Of a stretch of DNA of 38,902 nucleotides, positions 24,130-30,969 are shown piece by piece. Source of the DNA: a bacterium. Its GTDB lineage: Bacteria > Eisenbacteria > RBG-16-71-46 > CAIMUX01. Made by a program: the position numbers and the translations under genes. A model generated the notes under the pieces. It was not told the DNA's origin. It did not search any database and worked only from the letters and a program-made list of their open reading frames with translations. Each line of letters begins with the position of its first letter. Positions within the stretch are counted from its first letter, which is position 1. The stretch spans positions 1-38,902 of the forward strand of contig JAUIHP010000035.1 of NCBI GenBank assembly GCA_030431975.1, written 5' to 3'.

Positions 24130-25407
24130 ATGAAATCGTCGCTCCCCGCCGGGTTCGCCCGTGTCGTGGCCGCCACTCTTTTGAGCCTGGTGCTCTCGGT
24201 GGCGGCTGAGGCCAAGCTGCTCATCCCCATGGACCTCGAACAGACGGATCACCTTCGGGCCTACGGTGTCGCCTTTCGCAGCCTCGAACGCGGGGACAAC
24301 GTAGAGTGGTTGCTCAACTACCGTGGCGGTTCCTTCGTCATGGACGAAACCCGGGCCAACGAGAGGGAATGCCTGCTCGCGGGGGTTCAGTTCGACAAGG
24401 TGGGAAGCGCGGACATCGGGCGCATCTACGACTCCATCGAGCAGAACAACATGGAGATCGTGTTGCTCGAGAAGGCGCCCAGAATCTGTGTCTACACTCC
24501 GCCCAACAAGCAGCCGTGGGACGACGCCGTGACCATGGCCCTGGCCTACGCCGAGATTCCCTTCGACAAGGTCTGGGATCACGATGTCATCGGCGGCCGC
24601 CTCCTCGAGTACGACTGGGTGCATCTCCACCACGAGGATTTCACGGGGCAGTACGGCAAGTTCTATGCGTCCTATGCGACCGCGCCCTGGTACATGGAGC
24701 AGCAGCGGCAGTTCGAGGCCGCGGCCCGGGAGGCCGGTTTTGCCACGGTTTGGGAGCACAAGCACGCCGTCGTCCGCCGGATTCGGGAGTACGTGGCCCA
24801 GGGCGGGTTTCTCTTCGCGATGTGTTCCGCCTGTGACACCTACGACATCGCCCTCGCGGCGCAAGGTGTGGATATCGTCGACGTTCCCTTCGACGGAGAC
24901 CGCCCCGATCCCGGGTGCCAGGCCCGTCTCAACTACGACAACACCTTTGTCTTCGAGAACTTCAAGCTCGAGATGAATCCGATGGCCTATGAGTACTCCG
25001 ATATCGACATGACGCAGGAGGCGGTGCGGAGGGGGCAGCGGGCCGACTTCTTCACCCTCTTCGACTTCTCGGCCAAGGAAGACCCCGTCCCGACGATGCT
25101 GACCCAGTGTCACGTCAACGTCATTTCGGGCTTCATGGGGCAAACGACCTCCTTCCGGAAAAGTTTGCTCAAAAAGTCGACCATCGTCCTGGCCGAGACG
25201 GAAGGGGTCGGAGAAGCCAAGTACATCCATGGCAACTTCGGGCAGGGAACGTTCACGTTCTACGGGGGACACGACCCTGAGGACTACCAGCACCGGGTGG
25301 GGGATCCTCCGACGGACCTCCGGCTGCACCCAAATTCGCCCGGATATCGTCTCATTCTGAACAACATCCTCTTTCCGGCAGCCGAAAAGAAAGAACGCAA
25401 GACCTGA
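24130..25407 (+). CDS. Exported GATase1-like protein of the family often mislabelled 'asparagine synthetase B'
   Basis: The 425-residue protein has a signal peptide (1-28). It shows the highly conserved segments LLIPMD-x-x-Q-x-x-HLRAYG (30-45), LLNYRGGSFV, KQPWDDAVT, YDWVHLHHEDFTGQYGKF (161-178), GGFLFAMCSACD (225-236) and TFYGGHDPEDYQH. I recall this family from Bacteroidota, where it is often labelled asparagine synthetase B. Yet it has no N-terminal catalytic Cys2 and no ATP-pyrophosphatase SGG-type loop, so that label is not supported. The strand-turn with C232 and C235 resembles the same element of DUF4159 (GGFLFADD), suggesting a distant GATase1-like relation. AAAAAGGA lies seven bases before the ATG. 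It is last in the operon. Its role is unknown. Confidence 0.8.
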   Translation: MKSSLPAGFARVVAATLLSLVLSVAAEAKLLIPMDLEQTDHLRAYGVAFRSLERGDNVEWLLNYRGGSFVMDETRANERECLLAGVQFDKVGSADIGRIYDSIEQNNMEIVLLEKAPRICVYTPPNKQPWDDAVTMALAYAEIPFDKVWDHDVIGGRLLEYDWVHLHHEDFTGQYGKFYASYATAPWYMEQQRQFEAAAREAGFATVWEHKHAVVRRIREYVAQGGFLFAMCSACDTYDIALAAQGVDIVDVPFDGDRPDPGCQARLNYDNTFVFENFKLEMNPMAYEYSDIDMTQEAVRRGQRADFFTLFDFSAKEDPVPTMLTQCHVNVISGFMGQTTSFRKSLLKKSTIVLAETEGVGEAKYIHGNFGQGTFTFYGGHDPEDYQHRVGDPPTDLRLHPNSPGYRLILNNILFPAAEKKERKT

Positions 25408-25432
25408 GAACTCCGCCCATCCGCGAATTCGC

Positions 25433-25461
25433 TTGACTCCGCACAGGTCCGTTCTGACGAT
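25433..25461 (+). promoter_or_regulatory. Weak candidate promoter before the zinc-ribbon gene
   Basis: TTGACT (25433-25438) is 17 bases from GACGAT (25456-25461). The -35 is good and the -10 is poor. It lies in the 178-base gap between the operon end (25407) and the next start (25586), which holds no other gene that I can support. Confidence 0.3.
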
Positions 25462-25585
25462 TGCGGAGGCGAGTCGTTCGCCAGACACGGCACTCGCAGG
25501 GGACGACCAGCGTGGGGAAGCGGGGAGGATGCGCGTTTACGCGCGGGACAGGGTCACGAAAGGGCCCGGTGAGGGGAGGCGACCC

Positions 25586-25777
25586 ATGGAGGGTTCACAC
25601 GCCCAGTGTATGAAGTGTAAGGACGGAGTGCTTTTGCCGCTCTCCGATTACGGGCGCGACGGTGCGCCGATTCGCTTCAAGGCATGGGCCTGCAGCAATC
25701 CGACCTGCGGATTCAATATCCGAATCGACAACGGCGAGATCAGCTACGGCAAGTCCATTAGCCAGTCTTCGAAGTAG
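25586..25777 (+). CDS. Small zinc-ribbon protein
   Basis: The 63-residue protein has two cysteine pairs, C8-x-x-C11 and C36-x4-C41, which form a zinc-ribbon-type binding site. The middle part reads LLPLSDYGRDGAPIRFKAWAC and the protein ends in a short polar tail. No enzyme motif is present, and such proteins bind nucleic acid or act as small adaptors. I chose the ATG at 25586 because GGGGAGG (25573-25579) lies six bases upstream and the frame before it looks non-coding. It is separated by 116 bases from the HAD gene. Its function cannot be assigned further. Confidence 0.75.
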   Translation: MEGSHAQCMKCKDGVLLPLSDYGRDGAPIRFKAWACSNPTCGFNIRIDNGEISYGKSISQSSK

Positions 25778-25893
25778 TTCGAACGGGTCGACGTAGCGAT
25801 ACGAAAGGCCGTAGGGATGCGGGCTCCCGGTATGGGTGTGCCCAGGACGGAAGCCGGGTCCGAGTGGCCCGGATTCAGGATGAAGACCGTCTC

Positions 25894-26586
25894 ATGATTC
25901 GTGCCGTCATTTTCGACCTCGACAACACCCTGACCGACTTCATGAAGATGAAGGAAGCCTCGGTCAAGGCAGCGATCGATTGCATGATCGACATGGGGCT
26001 TCCCCTCTCGAAGGAGGAAGCCCATCGTCGTATCTTCGAGATCTACGATCGGGAAGGGATTGAAGACCAGCAGGTCTTCGACCGCCTGCTCAAGGACGTC
26101 TTCGGGAAGGTCCGACCCGATATCCTGGCTGCCGGCATCGTCGGATACCGGCGTGCCCGGTCGAACTATCTCATCCTCTATCCTCACGTGCGCATGACGC
26201 TGATGGAGCTGTTGCGAAAGGGCCTGAAGCTTGCGGTCCTTTCCGATGCGCCGTCCCTTCAGGCGTGGCAAAGGCTGCACCAGCTCGCGCTGGAACACGT
26301 CTTTCGACCCGTCGTCACCTTCGATGACACGGGGGAACGCAAACCGAGCCCGGCGCCGTTTCGGAAGGCGTTGGAGTTGCTGGAACTGGGGGCCGACGAG
26401 GTCCTCATGATTGGGGACTGGCCTGAGCGGGACATGATCGGGGCCAAGGGCGTCGGCATGAAGACGGTCTTCGCCCGGTACGGGGATACCTTCGGAACCG
26501 AGGAGTCCGGCGCTGATTTCGAGGTCGATGATATCCAGGAACTGCTGGACGTCGTCGACCAGTTGAACGGCTCACAAACTTCCTGA
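25894..26586 (+). CDS. HAD-superfamily hydrolase, subfamily IA (phosphatase)
   Basis: The 230-residue cytoplasmic protein has all HAD motifs: FDLDNT with nucleophile D8 and general acid D10, motif II Ser in VLSDAP, motif III Lys in ERKPSPAPF, and motif IV acidic GDWPERDM. The helical cap between motifs I and II (about 15-95) marks it as subfamily IA, related to phosphoglycolate phosphatase and haloacid dehalogenase-like phosphatases. The ATG at 25894 begins the fold exactly (MIRAVIFDLD). A GTG 30 bases upstream is possible but adds unconserved residues. The stop overlaps the Shine-Dalgarno of the next gene, so it is translationally linked to the NAD(P)HX repair enzyme and may also clear a damaged or toxic metabolite. 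The substrate is unknown. Confidence 0.88.
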   Translation: MIRAVIFDLDNTLTDFMKMKEASVKAAIDCMIDMGLPLSKEEAHRRIFEIYDREGIEDQQVFDRLLKDVFGKVRPDILAAGIVGYRRARSNYLILYPHVRMTLMELLRKGLKLAVLSDAPSLQAWQRLHQLALEHVFRPVVTFDDTGERKPSPAPFRKALELLELGADEVLMIGDWPERDMIGAKGVGMKTVFARYGDTFGTEESGADFEVDDIQELLDVVDQLNGSQTS

Positions 26587-26595
26587 GGTTTCTTT

Positions 26596-28356
26596 GTGAA
26601 GCTCTTGAGCCAGGCTCAGATGCGCGAGATGGACCGCAGGACCATCGAGGGCGGAACGCCGGGACTCGAACTGATGGAGCGAGCCGGTCGGGGGATCTTA
26701 CGGTCCCTCCTGTGGCGGAGCGGCGCCCTTGCCTCGTCCCCCGGTGATCCAGGCCATCCCGGCCCTGGTGATCGTCCCGGCCAGCTTCTTCCGCCCCTGC
26801 ACAAGACCGCCATCTGGATTCTCTGCGGAAAGGGCAACAACGGCGGCGACGGCCTTGTCCTGGCGCGGCTGCTTCGAAATCGCGGACTGCACCCCAAGGT
26901 TTGGATGTCCTGTCGTCCCGAAGAGCTGACCGGGGACGCGGCGGCCCAGGTCGATCTGCTCCTAAGGTCGGGTGTCCTGCTGACGACTCCAGCGGATTCC
27001 GACTGGCAGTCCCTCCGCCGCCATTGTGGGAAGTCGTCCCAGTCGTCGCCTCCCGGAGTCCTGATCGTCGATGCTCTTTTAGGAACGGGCCTGCAGGGAC
27101 CGGCGCGGGGCGTGCCTGCCGAGTGGATCGAGCGTCTGGCCGAGTTCCAGACCGGATCCCAGACCGGGTCCCTGACCGGGCTTCAGACCCGGTTCGATCG
27201 TGGCTTCAAAGCTCGTGTCCTTGCGGTCGACATTCCCTCAGGGTCCAGCGGCGACATCGCGAACCCGGATGCTCTTTCGGTCCGGGCCGACTGGACGGTC
27301 ACGATGTCCGCTCTCAAACGGAGTTTTCCCTTCGCCCCGGTCCGCGAACTGGCCGAGCCCGTCGACGTCGTCGACATCGGAATCCCCTCCTCGGTCGAGG
27401 AGTCGGTCGGCGCGGATGCCGACCTGGTGTGTCCTCGGATGGTTTCCCAGTGGGTCCCGCGCCCCCAAGGGCGAGACCACAAGGGGCGATGGGGTCGCCT
27501 TCTCGTCGCAGGTGGGGCGCCCGGAATGACAGGGGCACCGACCCTGGCTGCACGGGCCGCTCAACGTATGGGGGCCGGACTCATTCGGGTCTGCACGCCC
27601 GCCTCCCTCGCCCCGTGGATCGAAACGGCCGTGACCGAGGCCATGACCGTCGCCTTGCCGGAAGGGGAGGACGGACAGGCTCTGGCCCGTGGAGCCGAAC
27701 GCATCCTGGCCGACTACGGTTCCTGGCACGCGCTGGTTGTGGGGCCGGGACTCGGGCGGTTTCCGGACACGGACCGGTTCGTCCTCAAACTGCTCGGTGG
27801 CTGGCGCGGACCTCTCGTCATCGACGCCGACGGACTGAACGTTCTCGCCGACTGGGGTCCCGATTCCTGGGTGCCGCGGGCGCGGGAGATTCGGGCCGCA
27901 GGCTCTCCGGGTGGACTCGTCCTGACTCCGCACTACGGCGAGATGGAACGCCTGACCGGACGTCCCAAGAAGGAGTGGTCCCACGATCCGATTGCGACGG
28001 CGCGCGAATGGGCCACCCGCTGGGGGGTGACGTTGGCCCTGAAGGGCGCGCCCACGGTGACCGCAGCACCCGACGGACGGGTTTGGGTCAACGGGACGGG
28101 GCACTACGGACTCGGTTCCGGAGGTTCGGGAGACGTTCTATCCGGAATCATCGGGACTCTTCTCGCGCAAGGTCTGGACGGACCCCGAGCCGCGACGTTA
28201 GGTTCCCACCTTCACGGCCTGGCTGCCGAATGCGCGACCCCGGCGGATCCGAGATCGCTGCGCCCGACGGACGTCATCGACGGTCTACCGGAAGCGCTTC
28301 GACGCACTCTGGCCTGCGAAACTGGACCGAACTGGAGATGGACGCACCTTCCTTGA
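26596..28356 (+). CDS. nnr: Bifunctional NAD(P)HX epimerase / ADP-dependent dehydratase
   Basis: This 586-residue enzyme repairs hydrated NADH and NADPH. The N-terminal YjeF_N epimerase domain (about 1-235) shows CGKGNNGGDG (77-86), DALLGTGL and the AVDIPSGSSGD strand. The C-terminal carbohydrate-kinase-like dehydratase domain (about 290-575) shows VAGGAPGMTGAP, VIDADGLN, LTPHYGEMERL and GSGGSGDVLSG (507-517), with catalytic D513. The start is GTG with TGAGG (26584-26588) upstream. Two insertions are unusual: a Pro/Gly-rich stretch (about 46-67) and a QTG repeat (about 184-199) from a 12-bp DNA repeat. It is cytoplasmic, links to the HAD gene upstream, and overlaps the aldolase gene by 19 bp. 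Confidence 0.95.
   Translation: MKLLSQAQMREMDRRTIEGGTPGLELMERAGRGILRSLLWRSGALASSPGDPGHPGPGDRPGQLLPPLHKTAIWILCGKGNNGGDGLVLARLLRNRGLHPKVWMSCRPEELTGDAAAQVDLLLRSGVLLTTPADSDWQSLRRHCGKSSQSSPPGVLIVDALLGTGLQGPARGVPAEWIERLAEFQTGSQTGSLTGLQTRFDRGFKARVLAVDIPSGSSGDIANPDALSVRADWTVTMSALKRSFPFAPVRELAEPVDVVDIGIPSSVEESVGADADLVCPRMVSQWVPRPQGRDHKGRWGRLLVAGGAPGMTGAPTLAARAAQRMGAGLIRVCTPASLAPWIETAVTEAMTVALPEGEDGQALARGAERILADYGSWHALVVGPGLGRFPDTDRFVLKLLGGWRGPLVIDADGLNVLADWGPDSWVPRAREIRAAGSPGGLVLTPHYGEMERLTGRPKKEWSHDPIATAREWATRWGVTLALKGAPTVTAAPDGRVWVNGTGHYGLGSGGSGDVLSGIIGTLLAQGLDGPRAATLGSHLHGLAAECATPADPRSLRPTDVIDGLPEALRRTLACETGPNWRWTHLP
27145..27192 (+). repeat. Four in-frame 12-bp units inside the nnr gene
   Basis: Four units of 12 bases (27145-27156, 27157-27168, 27169-27180, 27181-27192) share the core CAGACCGG and encode a Gln-Thr-Gly-type repeat. 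They sit in a surface loop of the epimerase domain, just before the VDIPSG strand. Confidence 0.8.
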
Positions 28357-29213
28357 GTTACCCGCCGCCCGGAACGACGCCTTCAACGCCGCGACGGGAC
28401 GAGACCGCCCTCTTCATCGAGATCGGACGACGGCTGGATTCCAAGGGTTGGGTTGCAGCCAACGACGGCAATCTGAGCGTTCGGTTGCCTGCCGACGCCT
28501 TTCGGGTGACGGCGAGCGGTTCGAAGAAGGGATACCTCAGACCGGAGGACGTCCTCGACATCGAGGAGTCGGGCCGAGTCCTTCGTGGGCATGGCTGTGC
28601 CTCGTCGGAGTGGGATCTTCATCGGACCATTTACGCCGAGCGAGAGGACGTCCACGCGGTCGTCCATGCCCACCCGCCGGTGGCTACGGCCTTCGCCGTG
28701 GCTCGCCGCTCGCTGGAAGACTGCGTCCTGCCGGAACTCGTCCTCACCCTGGGCCGCGTGCCCCTGGCTCCCTACGCGACGCCGGGTACACCTGAACTGG
28801 GCCGGAGCGTTGTGGAAGCCATCCATGGCTCGGACGCGGTTCTTTTGGCCAATCACGGTGCTGTCACCGTGGGGCCCGACCTCGAAACCGCGTACTTCAC
28901 GATGGAGCGGCTGGAACACGGGCTGCGGATTCTCTTCTACGCCGAGTTGCTGGGCCAGGTCACGTCCCTGAATGCGGACGAGGTCGGCCGTTTGCTTCGG
29001 ACCGACCCGACGAGGGGGAGGGACGCTCCGCTTCCTTGCCGTCCGTCGGTCAATGTCGGGTCCGCGCCGGCCGAAGACTCGACCAGGGACCCGGTCGGCT
29101 CCAGCGCTTCCCATCCCGATGACACAGAACTCATGAATCTGATCCGCGAGGTGCTCGCCCAAAGAAAGGCCGGGCATGCGCAGGATCCCAACCCACCAGG
29201 AGTCGTACGATGA
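28338..29213 (+). CDS. Class II aldolase with C-terminal encapsulation-peptide-like tail
   Basis: The 291-residue protein has the class II aldolase/adducin fold (about 20-212). Motifs are GNLSVR (44-49), SGSKKGYL, catalytic E91 in SSEWDLH, zinc ligands H110 and H112 in HAHPP, and H173 in ANHGAVTVG. Members split sugar phosphates such as fuculose 1-phosphate into lactaldehyde or glycolaldehyde and dihydroxyacetone phosphate. After the domain come a flexible Pro/Ser/Gly/Asp-rich linker (about 222-260) and an amphipathic helix DDTELMNLIREVLAQ (261-275). That helix resembles encapsulation peptides of bacterial microcompartment enzymes. No shell protein gene is in the window. The ATG at 28338 overlaps nnr by 19 bp, and the TGA overlaps the glnA start (ATGA). 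The substrate is inferred. Confidence 0.85.
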   Translation: MDAPSLSYPPPGTTPSTPRRDETALFIEIGRRLDSKGWVAANDGNLSVRLPADAFRVTASGSKKGYLRPEDVLDIEESGRVLRGHGCASSEWDLHRTIYAEREDVHAVVHAHPPVATAFAVARRSLEDCVLPELVLTLGRVPLAPYATPGTPELGRSVVEAIHGSDAVLLANHGAVTVGPDLETAYFTMERLEHGLRILFYAELLGQVTSLNADEVGRLLRTDPTRGRDAPLPCRPSVNVGSAPAEDSTRDPVGSSASHPDDTELMNLIREVLAQRKAGHAQDPNPPGVVR

Positions 29214-30541
29214 ACGGAGTCACGACGAAGTCCGAACTCATGCAGGTGATCCGCGATCGAGAGATCGGGATCATCTACCTTTGGTTCACAGATATTCTCG
29301 GAATGCTGAAGAGTTTCGGAATCACCCCACGCCAGCTCGAGGAAGCGGTCGATGAAGGGCTTGGTTTCGACGGTTCCTCCGTCGAAGGTTTCGCCCGCAT
29401 CTACGAGTCCGACCTCATCGCGTTCCCGGACATCTCCACGTTCCAGATCCTGCCTTGGGAAGTCGACGGCCAGGGTGCGGCCCGCATGATCTGCAACATC
29501 CAGAACCCGGACGGCACTCCCTACGACGGCGACCCGCGCTACGTCCTGCGTCGCGCTGTCGAGGCCGCGGCCAAAGAAGGCTACGAGATGTTCGTCGGGC
29601 CGGAGCTCGAGTATTTCTACTTCACCGACAGTGAAAACCCGCAGATCGTCGACCGCGCGGGCTACTTCGATCTCGTCCCGGACGACCTCGGCAACACCAT
29701 TCGTCACCGGACGATTCAGGCGCTCGAACAGTTGGGCATCGAAGTCGAAGTCGGCCATCACGAGGTTGCGCCCAGTCAGCACGAAATCGACCTGCGCTAT
29801 CAGTCCGCGCTCGAAATGGCCGACACCTGCATGACCTATCGCTACGTCGTCAAGCAGATCGCGCGACAGAACGGTCTCTACGCAACGTTCATGCCCAAGC
29901 CCATTCACGGTGTCAACGGAAGCGGGATGCACGTCCATCAGTCACTCTTCAAGGACGGAAAGAACGCCTTCTTCGACGCCAACGGTAAGTGGCACCTGTC
30001 CACTGTCGGACAAAGCTACATGGCGGGAGTTCTTCACCACGCCAAGGCGATCACCGGAGTCTGCAATCAGTGGGTCAACTCCTACAAGCGGCTCGTGCCC
30101 GGATACGAAGCTCCTGTCTACATGGCGTGGGGCCAGCGAAACCGGTCGGCGCTCATTCGCGTCCCCATGTACAAACCGGGGAAGGAGAATGCCACGCGCA
30201 TCGAATTGCGGAGCGGAGACCCGGCCTGCAATCCCTACCTGGCCTTCGCGGTCATGCTGGAAGCGGGGCTCGAGGGGGTTCGCTCGAACCGTCAACTCGC
30301 CGACCCGGTCGAGGAGGACATCTTCGACATGAGCAAGGCCGAACGGAACGACAATCGTATCGACACACTTCCGGCTTCGTTGGCCCGGGCCGTCGAGGAA
30401 GTGGCGAAGTCCGAATTGGCGCGCCATGCCCTGGGCGAGCACGTCTTCCAAAAGTTCATCGAGAACAAGAAGCTGGAATGGGACGAGTTCCGGACCACCG
30501 TGACGCAGTACGAGGTCGAGAAGTACCTGCCGATGCTGTAG
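29210..30541 (+). CDS. glnA: Glutamine synthetase type I (alpha-type)
   Basis: The 443-residue enzyme makes glutamine from glutamate, ammonia and ATP, as a dodecamer in the cytoplasm. It has DGSSVEGF (54-61), the metal-ligand segments GPELEYF and VEVGHHEVAPSQHE, the glutamate-flap region NGSGMHVHQS, the ATP motif KRLVPGYEAPVYMAWG, and NRSALIRVP. R63 in EGFARI corresponds to the arginine used for glutamine feedback inhibition in Bacillus-type GS. The adenylylation-loop Tyr motif of GSI-beta is absent, so control is likely allosteric, not covalent. AGGAG (29198-29202) lies seven bases before the ATG. The start overlaps the aldolase stop by four bases. A terminator at 30595-30625 ends the operon. 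Confidence 0.97.
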   Translation: MNGVTTKSELMQVIRDREIGIIYLWFTDILGMLKSFGITPRQLEEAVDEGLGFDGSSVEGFARIYESDLIAFPDISTFQILPWEVDGQGAARMICNIQNPDGTPYDGDPRYVLRRAVEAAAKEGYEMFVGPELEYFYFTDSENPQIVDRAGYFDLVPDDLGNTIRHRTIQALEQLGIEVEVGHHEVAPSQHEIDLRYQSALEMADTCMTYRYVVKQIARQNGLYATFMPKPIHGVNGSGMHVHQSLFKDGKNAFFDANGKWHLSTVGQSYMAGVLHHAKAITGVCNQWVNSYKRLVPGYEAPVYMAWGQRNRSALIRVPMYKPGKENATRIELRSGDPACNPYLAFAVMLEAGLEGVRSNRQLADPVEEDIFDMSKAERNDNRIDTLPASLARAVEEVAKSELARHALGEHVFQKFIENKKLEWDEFRTTVTQYEVEKYLPML

Positions 30542-30594
30542 TCGGCGGATGACGATTCCTCATCAGCGGCGATGCCGGTGAAGGAGAACGTATT

Positions 30595-30625
30595 GGCCCG
30601 GTTGCAAGATGGCGACCGGGCCTTT
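30595..30625 (+). terminator. Intrinsic terminator after glnA
   Basis: A perfect eight-base-pair GC stem (30595-30602 with 30615-30622) and a 12-base loop are followed by a short TTT. The uridine tract is short, but the position, 54 bases after the glnA stop, fits. Confidence 0.6.
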
Positions 30626-30688
30626 CACGTGCCCGCGACCGAACGTGGCCCCGTAGAGCGCTGCACCGGGGCGCCGGCCCAGGACCCA

Positions 30689-30827
30689 TTCGGCGCTCCG
30701 CTGCGGCATCCGCTGCCGAACTCAATTCGGCTCCGATGCGGCATTGGCCGCCGAACTCAATTCGGCTCCGCTGCGGCATCCGCCGTCAAACTCGAGTTCG
30801 GCTCCGATGCGGCGGCCGCCGCTACGA
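30689..30827. repeat. Four direct repeats of 35-37 bp forming serial hairpins
   Basis: Units are 30689-30725, 30726-30760, 30761-30795 and 30796-30827 (partial), each starting with TTCGGCtCCG and containing TGCGGCAT. At the unit junctions GCCGAA pairs with TTCGGC across a five-base loop (30715-30731, 30750-30766, weaker at 30784-30802). The array therefore makes consecutive hairpins. It lies in the 428-base gap between glnA and the HEAT gene. No open frame with normal codon use covers it. Confidence 0.85.
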
Positions 30828-30891
30828 TCAGGAATTGTCCGATCCTGCCCATTTCCTGCCGTTCTCCCGCCATCCTTGCCACCAATCGGCG

Positions 30892-30903
30892 CTCAACGTT
30901 GAG
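30892..30903. promoter_or_regulatory. Perfect 12-bp palindrome upstream of the HEAT/HD-GYP pair
   Basis: CTCAACGTTGAG (30892-30903) is a perfect palindrome 67 bases before the HEAT gene start. It could be an operator for a dimeric regulator. No convincing -35/-10 pair was found with it, so the assignment is tentative. Confidence 0.25.
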
Positions 30904-30969
30904 ACGGAATCGGCCGATCTACCTCCCTGAGCGTAGTTTCCGCGAGGGGCCGCGACGCGCCGGAGTTTC

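Noticed and set aside
26901-28337. A very long open frame running in a second frame through nnr into the aldolase gene
   Set aside because: Only the part after 28338 is real. The earlier part is an Arg/Gly/Pro-rich shadow of nnr, which is supported by clear domain motifs in its own frame.
30689-30827. Possible CRISPR repeats near glnA
   Set aside because: There are no spacers between units and the units diverge from one another.
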